64,000 nt of DNA from Paenibacillus thiaminolyticus (GTDB lineage: Bacteria; Bacillota; Bacilli; Paenibacillales; Paenibacillaceae): the NCBI RefSeq assembly GCF_007066085.1, contig NZ_CP041405.1:372001-436000 (forward strand), read 5' to 3'. The notes below the pieces were generated by a model. That model had not been told where the DNA came from and did not search any database. It saw nothing but the letters and a program-made list of their open reading frames with translations. The first letter of the stretch is position 1. The number at the start of each line of letters is the position of its first letter. Below are positions 9,047 through 16,950 of the stretch, in pieces. Position numbers and translations under genes: made by a program.

Positions 9047-9883
9047 ATGCGCATTGTGGCGGCGATATGGTTTCGCAATGTCAAACTTTTTATCAGAAAT
9101 CGTGTGCAATTGGTTTTAATGCTGATTATGCCGTTTTTTTATTTATATTTGTTAAGCGCCGCTTTTGCAAGCACATCGGTAACCAATCCGGTACATTATG
9201 TGCTGGCTGGTATTGTGATCATTGTCGTGTTCCAGACATCGCTGAATATCGCAACCTCGACGATCGAAGATATCGTGTCCGGTTATATGAAAGAAGTGCT
9301 TGTTAGCCCTGTTAAGAGAATTCAGATTGCGGCCGGACAAATGCTGGCCTCGGCAACGATTGCTACGTTCCAAGGGATTATGATTTTGATCATCGGGTAT
9401 TTTATCGGTATGACCTATTCATCCATCATGACTCCCTTGGCCATCATCGGCTTTATGATTTTAGTCGGACTTGTCTTTTCGGCGTTCGGATTATTTTTAG
9501 CGACATTAGCCAAAAATTCGCAGACCTTTCAGATTGTCTCGGTCGCGGTTACAACGCCGTTCACTTTTTTATGCGGCGTGTACATTCCGCTTCGTTTGCT
9601 GCCCGACGGCTTGCAGTTTATCGCGTTGTTTAATCCGATGACCTATGCCGCGGCATTTTTCAGAGCGCTTAGTTTAGAAAAAATGTCTTTGCCGCCAGAC
9701 GAGTTAGTCGCCGAACAGCTTGCATTTAAAGTAAGTAATATCGTGATAACTCCTCAACTTGGCATCCTCTTTATCATTTCATTCGGGATCTTATTTTTAT
9801 TGCTCTCGACGATTGCCTTTGCCAAAGTTGACTTTTCCAGAATGAACCGGGCGCAAGGTACTAAAGATATTTTTCAGCAGTAG
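9047..9883 (+). CDS. ABC-2 type exporter permease, DrrB-like
   Basis: A 278-residue permease with six hydrophobic segments. ABC-2 family features are visible: FRNVKLFIRNRVQLVLMLIMP at the N-terminus, EDIVSGYMKEVLVSPVKR in the coupling region, and LFNPMTYAAAFFRAL before the last segments. It pairs with the ATPase 6 nt upstream. A long terminator follows the stop. Confidence 0.93.
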   Translation: MRIVAAIWFRNVKLFIRNRVQLVLMLIMPFFYLYLLSAAFASTSVTNPVHYVLAGIVIIVVFQTSLNIATSTIEDIVSGYMKEVLVSPVKRIQIAAGQMLASATIATFQGIMILIIGYFIGMTYSSIMTPLAIIGFMILVGLVFSAFGLFLATLAKNSQTFQIVSVAVTTPFTFLCGVYIPLRLLPDGLQFIALFNPMTYAAAFFRALSLEKMSLPPDELVAEQLAFKVSNIVITPQLGILFIISFGILFLLLSTIAFAKVDFSRMNRAQGTKDIFQQ

Positions 9884-9884
9884 A

Positions 9885-9960
9885 AAAAGGGGCAATGCGG
9901 ACCATGTTTCGCTATGTTTACACGTTAACGAATTCGCGGTCCGCATACTGCCCCTTTAAA
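9885..9960 (+). terminator. Long hairpin terminator after the ABC exporter
   Basis: AAAGGGGCAATGCGGACC pairs with GGTCCGCATACTGCCCCTTT (9938-9957) across a ~33-nt loop, followed by TTTAAA. It is long enough to act on both strands. Confidence 0.75.
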
Positions 9961-10057
9961 CCTTTCAGCTTCTCGTATTTATCGCCGCGCTAATGATTCC
10001 TATACCAATGGCGGAACATGCGATCCCATTTCTCGTTATATTCCGTAACCCTCACAT

Positions 10058-10684
10058 TTATTGATAGGTACCTCCATTTTCCGTCCCGTGAACCACCAGA
10101 TCGGCTCTTAGATGGGGGAGGTGCTTCACCATATAGATGTCCTCCGCAACCATCCAGTTGTTCACCCACATGTCGCGCGCTCCTTCTCCGTCTCTATCCA
10201 GTCCTCTCGACAGTCTCGTCTCTCTTGGACAATCGACCCATATCGTAACATCGTATTGCTTCGCCAGTTCGTCCCGGATGGAATATACTCCTTCCACAAT
10301 GACCACCCCGCCCACCGGAACCGTATGCCATTCCGCCAACGTATCGGTGTCCCAATCATACCGTTGGTAGCGGCCTTCCCGGTCTTGGCTCAGTGGGGCC
10401 AGCACTTGGCGGCGCATGCGCTGCCAATCGACATCCGCGCCGACAGGCTTCTGCATGGGGGAGCCTTCGACAATGTGAGCGGATGGCAAGTAAAAATCGT
10501 CCATATGCACAATGGTAACCTTCGGACATTCCGCCGCTAATGCAGATGCGAGGGTGCTTTTGCCGGATCCTCCGCAGCCATCGATTCCGATGACCAGGGT
10601 CGCATGTCTGCGCGGCACGATGTCTATCGCTTGAATCAACTGCTCGATCGTTTGAAATGCGCTTTTTTTCATGACAAACTCCAT
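10058..10684 (-). CDS. Uridine kinase-family P-loop kinase
   Basis: A 208-residue NTP-dependent kinase of the uridine kinase/phosphoribulokinase family. Walker A is GIDGCGGSGKSTLAS; the DDFYLP motif follows at residues ~65-70, and GGVVIVEGVYSIRDEL marks the Walker-B-like strand. The start at 10684 is set by GGAGGG 4 nt upstream; a longer frame reaching 10750 would overlap the 3' end of rtcB. It follows rtcB by 32 bp on the same strand, so the two are probably co-transcribed. Substrate unknown; a nucleoside, pantothenate-like metabolite or an RNA end are all possible. Confidence 0.8.
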   Translation of the reverse strand: MEFVMKKSAFQTIEQLIQAIDIVPRRHATLVIGIDGCGGSGKSTLASALAAECPKVTIVHMDDFYLPSAHIVEGSPMQKPVGADVDWQRMRRQVLAPLSQDREGRYQRYDWDTDTLAEWHTVPVGGVVIVEGVYSIRDELAKQYDVTIWVDCPRETRLSRGLDRDGEGARDMWVNNWMVAEDIYMVKHLPHLRADLVVHGTENGGTYQ

Positions 10685-10716
10685 CTGTCCCTCCATTTTC
10701 CGGTTTACGGCGCGAG

Positions 10717-12174
10717 TTAACCGCCTTTGACTGTCGCCAATGGCTTGCATCTTGCCACGACGCCGGCAAGACCTGCTCCGACGACGCTCTCGATAATCTG
10801 TTCCACATCCTTGTAGGCTTGCGGCGCCTCGTCAATAATCGATTCCAGCATGCGCTGGTTCACGACGACCTCGTCTTCCGTCCCCGCTTGAAGCGAAGCT
10901 GCGAACTCGTCAACCGTTACGAGCTGCTTCGTGGCGCTGCGTGAACGGACGCGCCCCGCGCCGTGGCAGATGGAGTAGTAGTTGGCCGCGCCGGTGTCCC
11001 GGCCGGCCATGAGGTAAGACGCGCTGCCCATGGAACCCGGGATGAGCGCCGGATGTCCCGTCGCCGCATACGGCTTTGGATTGTCCGGATGATGCGGCGG
11101 CAGCGCGCGGGTCGCCCCTTTGCGGTGCACGAACATGCGGCGTCCGTCATGGCTCTCTTCCCATGCATAGTTGTGCATCAAATCATACAGCGTCGTCATC
11201 TCGACCTTCGGCCCGAGCACATCGCGGAACGCTTCGCGAATGCCGAATGCCATCAGATGGCGGTTCACTACGGCATAGTTCAGCGCCGAATACATCAGAT
11301 GGACATAGCGCTCTGCAACCGGCTCCGCCAGCGGGGCGAAGACCAGCCTTGGATCGGCCGTCCCGGCTCCGGCTGTGCGCATCCATTGCGCCATCTCCTT
11401 GCTGCATTGCTGGCTGACGGCGCCGCCCCAGGCTCGCGATCCGGAATGGATCATGATGATGACCTGGCCGTCGAACAATCCCCAAGCTTCGGCCGTATCC
11501 CGGTTCGACTCCTCGATCTCCACCGCCTGGATTTCGGCGAAGTGGTTGCCGCCGCCGAGCGTTCCAAGCTGGCGGTGCGCGCGATGCCATGCAACGGCCG
11601 GCATCTCGTTCAGCATTTCCGTGTCGAACCCGAATTTGCTATGCTCCACATGGGTGAGGGAGGTCATTTTTTTCGGCGTATACGAGTCCGGCACATATTT
11701 TTTGGGCAAGCCATGAAGCCCTTTGACCAGCACATGCTCCAGGCGGATGTCCGAGAAATGGCCGCGCGCATGAGAGTCGACCGGAACCAGCTTCTCGATC
11801 GCCTTCACCAGCTTGCGCCGCAGCTTCACATCCTGCAAATCGTCGCGGTGCACATTCGTCAGATGCACCCGCATGCCGCATCCGATATCGCTCCCCACGA
11901 TAGAAGGGGAGACATAGCCATCGCTGGCGTTCCAGACCGCCGTCGTGCCGATGCAGGTGCCGACACCGACATGGACATCGGGCGTATAGCTCATATAGAC
12001 GCGGTTCGGGATTTGCAAATTATTGTTGGCCATTTCAAATACTTTGGCCCCCAGCTCTTGATAGAGGGCGTTATTGGCATAAACATGGAGCGTGCCCGCA
12101 GGCAGCTCGACGGTGCGGTAATAGCACTCTTGAGGCGGCAGATCACTGCCATATACAAAATGATTCGTATGCAT
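10717..12174 (-). CDS. rtcB: RtcB-family RNA ligase
   Basis: A 485-residue RtcB protein. RtcB joins RNA 2',3'-cyclic phosphate or 3'-phosphate ends to 5'-OH ends using GTP and Mn2+. Metal and active-site signatures are present: GSDIGCGMR (Cys ligand), GTLGGGNHFAEIQ (His), IMIHSGSRAWGG (His), and ICHGAGRVRSRS, which holds the His that forms the GMP adduct. The ATG at 12174 lies about 10 nt after AGAAAGGA; upstream in-frame ATGs lack a ribosome binding site. Two terminators and a small ORF lie just upstream, so read-through may control expression. Confidence 0.93.
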   Translation of the reverse strand: MHTNHFVYGSDLPPQECYYRTVELPAGTLHVYANNALYQELGAKVFEMANNNLQIPNRVYMSYTPDVHVGVGTCIGTTAVWNASDGYVSPSIVGSDIGCGMRVHLTNVHRDDLQDVKLRRKLVKAIEKLVPVDSHARGHFSDIRLEHVLVKGLHGLPKKYVPDSYTPKKMTSLTHVEHSKFGFDTEMLNEMPAVAWHRAHRQLGTLGGGNHFAEIQAVEIEESNRDTAEAWGLFDGQVIIMIHSGSRAWGGAVSQQCSKEMAQWMRTAGAGTADPRLVFAPLAEPVAERYVHLMYSALNYAVVNRHLMAFGIREAFRDVLGPKVEMTTLYDLMHNYAWEESHDGRRMFVHRKGATRALPPHHPDNPKPYAATGHPALIPGSMGSASYLMAGRDTGAANYYSICHGAGRVRSRSATKQLVTVDEFAASLQAGTEDEVVVNQRMLESIIDEAPQAYKDVEQIIESVVGAGLAGVVARCKPLATVKGG

Positions 12175-12224
12175 ATATTTTGTAATTCCTTTCTCATTTC
12201 CCATTCGATTTATTGAATAATACA

Positions 12225-12258
12225 AAATAAAAAGACCGCAGACTCTCGTCCTGCGGCC
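12225..12258 (-). terminator. Terminator 2 upstream of rtcB
   Basis: On the minus strand GGCCGCAGGAC-GAGA-GTCTGCGGTC is followed by TTTTTATTTT. It sits only ~50 nt before the rtcB start, leaving little room for a separate rtcB promoter. Confidence 0.8.
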
Positions 12259-12270
12259 ATTTGATCATAA

Positions 12271-12301
12271 GAAAAAAGCCACAGACGTCATCGTCTATGG
12301 C
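12271..12301 (-). terminator. Terminator 1 upstream of rtcB
   Basis: On the minus strand GCCATAGACG-ATGA-CGTCTGTGGC is followed by TTTTTT. With the next hairpin it makes a tandem terminator between the small ORF at 12342 and rtcB. Confidence 0.85.
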
Positions 12302-12341
12302 TAGCAACCGATATAAGCCTCCCCGCGAGGGGATCAACCGA

Positions 12342-12428
12342 TTATCTTGTTCTCACTCCGTAGAGGCCGACGAGAGACTGTTCCCAATCGATATGCAGTT
12401 GCAGTGCAGCAGCTTGATTCCATGTCAT
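12342..12428 (-). CDS. Small ORF (28 aa) upstream of rtcB
   Basis: The frame encodes MTWNQAAALQLHIDWEQSLV followed by eight residues ending in R. GGAGG (12438-12442) is 9 nt before this ATG; an in-frame ATG six bases earlier is too close. The product has no signal peptide and looks like an amphipathic helix. It is followed by a short CCCC/GGGG hairpin (12320-12331) and then two terminators before rtcB. It could be a leader peptide or a stand-alone micropeptide. I do not recognise it. Confidence 0.45.
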   Translation of the reverse strand: MTWNQAAALQLHIDWEQSLVGLYGVRTR

Positions 12429-12487
12429 CTTCATCAACCTCCTTTTCCAAAATATACATTCATCTTAAAATGGCACCGCCATCGATG

Positions 12488-12700
12488 TCAACCTTTATTT
12501 TTCTCCACGAATGCTTTGACACAATCTTCGCATACGCATGCTTGCCGGCGCTGTTCCGCCGGTATCTGCTTCAGCAGCTCCTGGGGAACGGAGCGCTTCA
12601 TGCACCAGCATTCGGTATGAGGCCGCCCGGCCGCATATGCGCAATGATTGGGCTGTCCGCATAACGGACAGCGTTGAGGATCGATTAGAACGGTATTCAT
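12488..12700 (-). CDS. Cysteine-rich CWC family protein
   Basis: A 70-residue protein with eight cysteines in the CWC arrangement: CPLCGQPNHC, CWCMKR, and ACVCEDCVKAF near the C-terminus. The pattern indicates metal (probably zinc) binding. The start at 12700 has AGCAGGTG 9 nt upstream. Function of the family is not established. It is transcribed away from glnS and toward the rtcB small ORF. Confidence 0.8.
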   Translation of the reverse strand: MNTVLIDPQRCPLCGQPNHCAYAAGRPHTECWCMKRSVPQELLKQIPAEQRRQACVCEDCVKAFVEKNKG

Positions 12701-12835
12701 ATGTATATACACCTGCTTCGGAGAAATTTGTGCGTCTGTACCAAGTATACCAGAATGCGCCGATTCCAAATACGGCACTGATCACTGCTAACCGATAGTT
12801 ACCCTCATTTACAAGCCCGATCGCTGCCGCGCATG

Positions 12836-12864
12836 TTTACTTTCGCTATCATTGATGATACTAT
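12836..12864 (+). promoter_or_regulatory. Promoter of the T-box/glnS transcript
   Basis: TTTACT (12836-12841) and TACTAT (12859-12864) are separated by 17 bp, placing the start near 12871, just before the T-box stem I. Confidence 0.65.
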
Positions 12865-12879
12865 GTACCAAATAATAAA

Positions 12880-13162
12880 CGCGATGAAGAGAAGAGTAGA
12901 TGAATGAGGAAGCTGTACAGAGAGCTCCGGCAGCTGAAAAGGAGCAGGATTCCCTTCGTTGAACCAAGCCTCTGAGCGGCGCATCGGAACGGGTTGCCGG
13001 GATGGTGCGACAGGAGCTCCTGTTACAGAGCTAGGGTATAAGCATCCGATGCGGCTGCCGTACCTGATGAGGCGGATATAGCGATATATCGGCGAACCGG
13101 GGTGGCACCGCGACAGCAAATCTCGTCCCCAAGACAGCAGTCTTGGAGGCGGGATTTTTTTA
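12880..13162 (+). promoter_or_regulatory. T-box leader with terminator (glutamine tRNA sensor)
   Basis: T-box riboswitches bind an uncharged tRNA and let transcription continue. The stem I base (GATGAAGAGAAGAGTAGATG) and the distal AGAGAG-C element are at 12883-12932. The T-box itself, AACCGGGGTGGCACCGCG, is at 13095-13112. The competing terminator runs from TCTCGTCCCCAAGAC (13121-13135) to GTCTTGGAGGCGGGA plus a T-run ending near 13162. In GAACCAAGCC (12961-12970) a CAA at 12965-12967 is a plausible glutamine specifier codon, matching the gene downstream; specifier placement is inferred from position. Confidence 0.92.
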
Positions 13163-13201
13163 TTTTCTGCAAGAAGAACAAAACATTAAAGGAGGTTGTG
13201 C

Positions 13202-14884
13202 ATGATGAGTCATGGCAAAGAAACGGCGGAAGCCGCCAATTTTTTGGCGAAGCTGGTGAGGGACGATATGACACAAGGGGAATATCACAGGCCGATCGCC
13301 ACCAGATTTCCCCCGGAGCCGAATGGATATTTGCATATCGGGAGCGCGTATGCGATTCATGTGAACCATTCTATCGCGAGCAAGTATAACGGGGCGTTTC
13401 ATCTGCGATTTGATGATACCAATCCGCTGAAGGAGGATATCAAATATGTGGATGCGATCCGGGAAGACATCGCGTGGCTGGGATATCAACCGAAGGTGTA
13501 CTTCGGCTCGGACTATTCGGAACAAATTTATGAATGTGCCGTCAAGCTGATTCGCAAGGGGAAAGCCTATGTCTGCGAGCTGACGCCGGAACAAATGACC
13601 GAATTCAGAGGGACATTGACTGAGCCGGGGACAGATAGTCCGTTCCGCAATCGGCCCGTGGAGGAGAACCTGCTCTTGTTCGAACGAATGCGAAAGGGAG
13701 ATTTCCCGACTGCATCCAAAGTGCTTCGCGCCAAAATCGATATGTCCTCGCCCAATCTAAATCTGCGGGATCCCGTGCTGTACCGCATCGTGCATGCGGA
13801 GCACTATCGGACGGGCAATGACTGGTGCATCTATCCGATGTATGATTTTGCCCACCCGATTCAGGATTGGATCGAAGGAATTACCCATTCCTTCTGTTCG
13901 GCCGAGTTCAAAGACCATCGTCCGCTGTATGAGTGGGTGCTCCGTGAGCTGGAAGCTTCGGAACCGCCGAAGCAGCGGGAATTCGGGCGGTTAAGTCTGT
14001 CCGGAATGGTGACAAGCAAGCGGTATTTGCGGGAACTGGTGGAAGGGGGCTTCGTCGACGGCTGGGACGATCCGCGGCTTCCGACCCTCCGCGGGCTGCG
14101 GCGCAGAGGGGTCACCCCTGACAGCATCGACCGATTCATGGAGGAGATCGGGATATTGAGACAGAACAGCGTAGTGGACTCCGCCATGCTTGATCATTTT
14201 ATCCGTCACGATCTGAAGGAGAGAACGATCGGCTATATGGCTGTGCTGGATCCGGTGAAAGTGATCATTACCAATTATCCGGCCGAACAGACGGAATTGC
14301 TCCTCCTCAAAAACAAGGAAGGCGATGAAGCGATGGGAAGCAGGGAGGTTCCCTTCTCCAGAGAGCTGTTCATCGAGAAGGAGGACTTCATGGAGCAGCC
14401 GATTGCCGGGTTCCACCGGCTCTCTCCGGGAACGGAGGTGCGGCTGAAGGGGGCGTACTTCATCCGGTGCGAGCATGTGGTGAAGGATCCAGACACGGGA
14501 GAGATTCAGGAGCTGCACTGTACCTATGATCCCGCGACCAAGAGCGGGTCCGGCTTCAACGCCAGAAAAGTGAAAGCGACGCTTCACTGGGTGTCTGCGG
14601 CGCATGGCATTCCGGCGGAGGTTCATGTGTACGATACGCTGCTGCGGCCTGGCGCTGCGCTGCAGGAGTCGGGAAATCGCTGGGAGGATCTGCTCAATCC
14701 TCATTCGCTCGTCATCATGAAGCATGCGGTGCTGGAGCCCGCCTTGAAGGATGCTTCCGCCAATGAAAAAGTTCAGTTCGTGCGGCACGGCTACTTCTGC
14801 CTCGATACGAAATATACGAAGGCGGACAGACGCGTGTTCAATCGGATCGTCTCGCTCAAAGATTCATGGAAAAGGGAAAGATAG
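13202..14884 (+). CDS. glnS: Glutaminyl-tRNA synthetase
   Basis: A 560-residue class I synthetase charging tRNA-Gln. The HIGH-type signature is PPEPNGYLHIGSA near residue 40, and the KMSKS equivalent is the VTSKR of LSGMVTSKRYL. The insertion DFAHPIQDWIEGITHSFCSAEF and the C-terminal anticodon-binding beta-barrels (CTYDPATKSG, NPHSLVIMKHAVLEP) are those of bacterial GlnRS rather than GluRS. AAAGGAGG is 6 nt before ATG 13202; the adjacent ATG 13205 and the TTG 13196 are alternatives. Most Bacillales lack GlnRS and use GatCAB, so the gene is notable; T-box control adds to this. Confidence 0.95.
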   Translation: MMSHGKETAEAANFLAKLVRDDMTQGEYHRPIATRFPPEPNGYLHIGSAYAIHVNHSIASKYNGAFHLRFDDTNPLKEDIKYVDAIREDIAWLGYQPKVYFGSDYSEQIYECAVKLIRKGKAYVCELTPEQMTEFRGTLTEPGTDSPFRNRPVEENLLLFERMRKGDFPTASKVLRAKIDMSSPNLNLRDPVLYRIVHAEHYRTGNDWCIYPMYDFAHPIQDWIEGITHSFCSAEFKDHRPLYEWVLRELEASEPPKQREFGRLSLSGMVTSKRYLRELVEGGFVDGWDDPRLPTLRGLRRRGVTPDSIDRFMEEIGILRQNSVVDSAMLDHFIRHDLKERTIGYMAVLDPVKVIITNYPAEQTELLLLKNKEGDEAMGSREVPFSRELFIEKEDFMEQPIAGFHRLSPGTEVRLKGAYFIRCEHVVKDPDTGEIQELHCTYDPATKSGSGFNARKVKATLHWVSAAHGIPAEVHVYDTLLRPGAALQESGNRWEDLLNPHSLVIMKHAVLEPALKDASANEKVQFVRHGYFCLDTKYTKADRRVFNRIVSLKDSWKRER

Positions 14885-14908
14885 GCTTCTCCCCCTAAAA
14901 AAGAGGAG

Positions 14909-14938
14909 TTGCCGTTCAGACTATATTTCCCTTATAAT
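14909..14938 (+). promoter_or_regulatory. Promoter of the FusB-like attenuator transcript
   Basis: TTGCCG (14909-14914) and a consensus TATAAT (14933-14938) with an 18-bp spacer. The expected start near 14945 gives a ~200-nt leader containing a small ORF and hairpins. Confidence 0.65.
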
Positions 14939-14964
14939 GGACAGCACAAGGGAGGTCGGTAGAA

Positions 14965-15012
14965 ATGGCAAATCAGTTTGCCGGAATCGGCAGCGACTCA
15001 TGCAAAGCCTAA
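14965..15012 (+). CDS. Leader peptide of the FusB-like gene (15 aa)
   Basis: The ORF encodes MANQFAGIGSDSCKA. GGGAGG (14950-14955) is 9 nt upstream of the ATG, an ideal ribosome binding site that is hard to explain by chance before a 15-codon frame. The last codons (GCAAAGCC, 15002-15009) can pair with downstream CTTTGC (15026-15031) or GGCTTTGC (15096-15103). This is the usual design of a translational attenuator, where ribosome stalling on the leader frees a downstream ribosome binding site. Confidence 0.65.
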   Translation: MANQFAGIGSDSCKA

Positions 15013-15134
15013 TATTGGGGCGATACTTTGCATGGGGCGGACAGCGATCATAAGGACATGTCGCCCGCGAGAGCTTGATATCGTTTCTAATAATGGGCTT
15101 TGCACCTTATTTCCATTCCATCATAAATAAGGGG
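15002..15134 (+). promoter_or_regulatory. Putative translational attenuator hairpins
   Basis: Three elements are visible. (1) GCAAAG/CTTTGC, 15002-15031, with an alternative longer partner GGCTTTGC at 15096-15103. (2) GGGCGGACA (15035-15043) with TGTCGCCC (15059-15066), one bulge. (3) CCTTATTT (15105-15112) with AAATAAGG (15125-15132), a perfect 8-bp stem whose 3' arm contains most of the AAGGGG ribosome binding site of the next gene (15129-15134). Stem 3 should hide that site until the upstream structure changes. Confidence 0.6.
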
Positions 15135-15144
15135 CTGAAAAGCA

Positions 15145-15798
15145 ATGTTACAACCATTTATTAGAAACCATCAATATAACTTGATTAAGAAGCAGACCGA
15201 TCTGCTGCAGCACGCCTGCAACACGGTGACCGATCCGAAAGTCGTGGAATCGGTAAGATACAGCGCGCTCACCAAAATCGTCGAAGCGTTCCCGGATGCG
15301 GAAGAGGCGCAAAAGCAAGTGCTGGAGAAAATCTCGGCGCTTCATTCAACGGTGGAATTCCAGGACTATTTGGAATCGCTGGCGCCGTACATGGCGGAAT
15401 TTGCGCCCGTGACGGAGAAGCAGTTCAGGAAGCTGTTCCCGAAGATCAAAAAGTTGAAGGTTCCCGATGCCGCCGCCATCGATTTCCGCTATGTCACTTA
15501 TGTTGGCTGGACCGACATTGCGACGAATCGAATGTTTTTGGTATACCATCTGAATGGCCAGCTTGTCGGCATTGAGGGAAGATATACCCCGACGAGCAAG
15601 AAGAGCGTATGCTTTTTGTGCAACCGGCATCAACAGGTCGCGTTATTCTCGGCTGTTACCAAGTCGAAGCCGGCCAACGCTTCGCCAGATTACTACAAAG
15701 CAATCGGCAACTATGTATGCGTGAATAGCGACGCCTGCAACAAGCACATTATGAATGTCGGCACATTGGAGAAATTTATAGGCAACGTTCTAGGTTGA
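15145..15798 (+). CDS. EF-G-binding protein, FusB/FusC family
   Basis: A 217-residue cytoplasmic protein with the FBP helical N-terminal domain (PFIRNHQYNLIKKQTDLL) and a C-terminal treble-clef zinc domain with Cys156, Cys159, Cys192 and Cys198 (SVCFLCNRH, YVCVNSDACNKHI). FusB and FusC bind EF-G and release it from the ribosome when fusidic acid has locked it there. Chromosomal homologues exist in several Firmicutes, and not all are known to confer resistance. The ribosome binding site is buried in a hairpin behind a leader ORF, so expression is probably inducible. A good terminator follows. Confidence 0.9.
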   Translation: MLQPFIRNHQYNLIKKQTDLLQHACNTVTDPKVVESVRYSALTKIVEAFPDAEEAQKQVLEKISALHSTVEFQDYLESLAPYMAEFAPVTEKQFRKLFPKIKKLKVPDAAAIDFRYVTYVGWTDIATNRMFLVYHLNGQLVGIEGRYTPTSKKSVCFLCNRHQQVALFSAVTKSKPANASPDYYKAIGNYVCVNSDACNKHIMNVGTLEKFIGNVLG

Positions 15799-15818
15799 AC
15801 GTATCGATACAACAGAGA

Positions 15819-15853
15819 GAGGCTGCTGGAGCATATCCGGCGGCCTTTTTTTA
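15819..15853 (+). terminator. Terminator after the FusB-like gene
   Basis: AGGCTGCTGGA pairs with TCCGGCGGCCT, followed by seven T residues. Confidence 0.88.
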
Positions 15854-15998
15854 TGCAATCTGCAAATAAGGCAGTCATCGGTATAACAATAGGCGCAGAA
15901 GAGGGATACTGAAGTAATCGGTGAATCAATAGGTGAGTTCCCGTCCTTGCGGCACGTCGTGACCGCGTGACAGTTCATTATCCAAAGGAGCATCTATC

Positions 15999-16811
15999 AT
16001 GGCAGTCTCTCCACAGCGGCGCATCCAGCTGCATGGCTTTAACAATCTGACGAAATCATTAAGCTTCAATATGTACGATATTTGTTATACGAAAACAAAA
16101 GAAGAGCGTGAAGCTTATATCGAGTATATTGATGATCAATATAATGCGGACCGGTTGACAGAGATATTGAACACGGTATCGGATATGATTGGCGCGAATA
16201 TCGTCAACACCGCCAAGCAAGATTATGTTCCTCAAGGAGCGAGCGTGACCATGCTCGTATCCGAGGGGCCTGTAATTGAGGTTCCCCGGACAACAACCGA
16301 GGCAATTCCCGAGCCGCTTCCCGAGTCGGTGGTTATGCAGTTGGATAAAAGCCATATTACGGTCCATACCTATCCCGAATACCACCCGAATGAAGGGATC
16401 AGCACCTTCAGAGCGGATATCGATGTAGCCACTTGCGGCGAGATCTCGCCATTGAAAGCGCTGAATTATTTGATTGATTCTTTCGATACCGACATTATGA
16501 CAATAGATTATCGGGTGCGGGGATTCACCAGAGATATGGATGGCCGCAAATTATATATCGATCATGATATCCGTTCGATACAAGACTATATTGACGATCG
16601 CATTCTCCAGCAATTCGATCTGATCGATGTCAATGTGTATCAAGAGAACATCTTTCATACCAAGTGCCGGCTCAAAGCGTTCGATCTAAATAACTATTTA
16701 TTCGGCTATTCCAAAGCGGAAATAACAGCAGAGGAACAGCAGTCCATCACGAACAAAATTAAAACGGAAATGGATGAAATCTTTTTTGGCATCGCCTCCT
16801 TGCATTCCTGA
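15999..16811 (+). CDS. speD: S-adenosylmethionine decarboxylase proenzyme, E. coli type
   Basis: A 270-residue pyruvoyl enzyme that decarboxylates S-adenosylmethionine to supply aminopropyl groups for spermidine. Self-cleavage should occur before Ser118 in [14 protein letters not shown], which turns that serine into the pyruvoyl group. Highly conserved blocks follow: [54 protein letters not shown]. The length fits the E. coli class (about 264) rather than the ~120-residue SpeH class usual in Bacillus. AAAGGAGCATCTATC precedes the ATG. It is monocistronic. Confidence 0.96.
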   Translation: MAVSPQRRIQLHGFNNLTKSLSFNMYDICYTKTKEEREAYIEYIDDQYNADRLTEILNTVSDMIGANIVNTAKQDYVPQGASVTMLVSEGPVIEVPRTTTEAIPEPLPESVVMQLDKSHITVHTYPEYHPNEGISTFRADIDVATCGEISPLKALNYLIDSFDTDIMTIDYRVRGFTRDMDGRKLYIDHDIRSIQDYIDDRILQQFDLIDVNVYQENIFHTKCRLKAFDLNNYLFGYSKAEITAEEQQSITNKIKTEMDEIFFGIASLHS

Positions 16812-16813
16812 AG

Positions 16814-16870
16814 CCATAAAAGCAGCTTGAGCAGCCGCTCACGCCGCCTTTGTGGTTTTTTCTCTTTTTC
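16814..16870 (+). terminator. Terminator after speD
   Basis: CCATAAAAGCAGC pairs imperfectly with GCCGCCTTTGTGG around an inner GAGC/GCTC stem, followed by TTTTTTCTCTTTTT. Confidence 0.75.
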
Positions 16871-16883
16871 ATACGAATTTTCG

Positions 16884-16901
16884 GTGTGATAAATATCACA
16901 C
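16884..16901 (+). promoter_or_regulatory. Crp/Fnr-type operator
   Basis: GTGTGATAAATATCACAC is a perfect 8-bp-arm inverted repeat containing TGTGA-N6-TCACA, the consensus of the Crp/Fnr family. It lies 50 bp before the start of the double activase gene. A possible -10 TACACT is at 16910-16915. From spacing alone I cannot say whether the site activates or represses. Fnr is the likely ligand in a Bacillales genome, since the genes encode Fe-S proteins. Confidence 0.7.
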
Positions 16902-16950
16902 TCGAAGTGTACACTAAGCAAAACTTGGACTGGGATAAGGAGGTAATGGA

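Noticed and set aside
10963..12216. Long plus-strand frame of 417 codons opposite rtcB
   Set aside because: Antisense shadow of a well-conserved gene in GC-rich sequence; no domain and no ribosome binding site.
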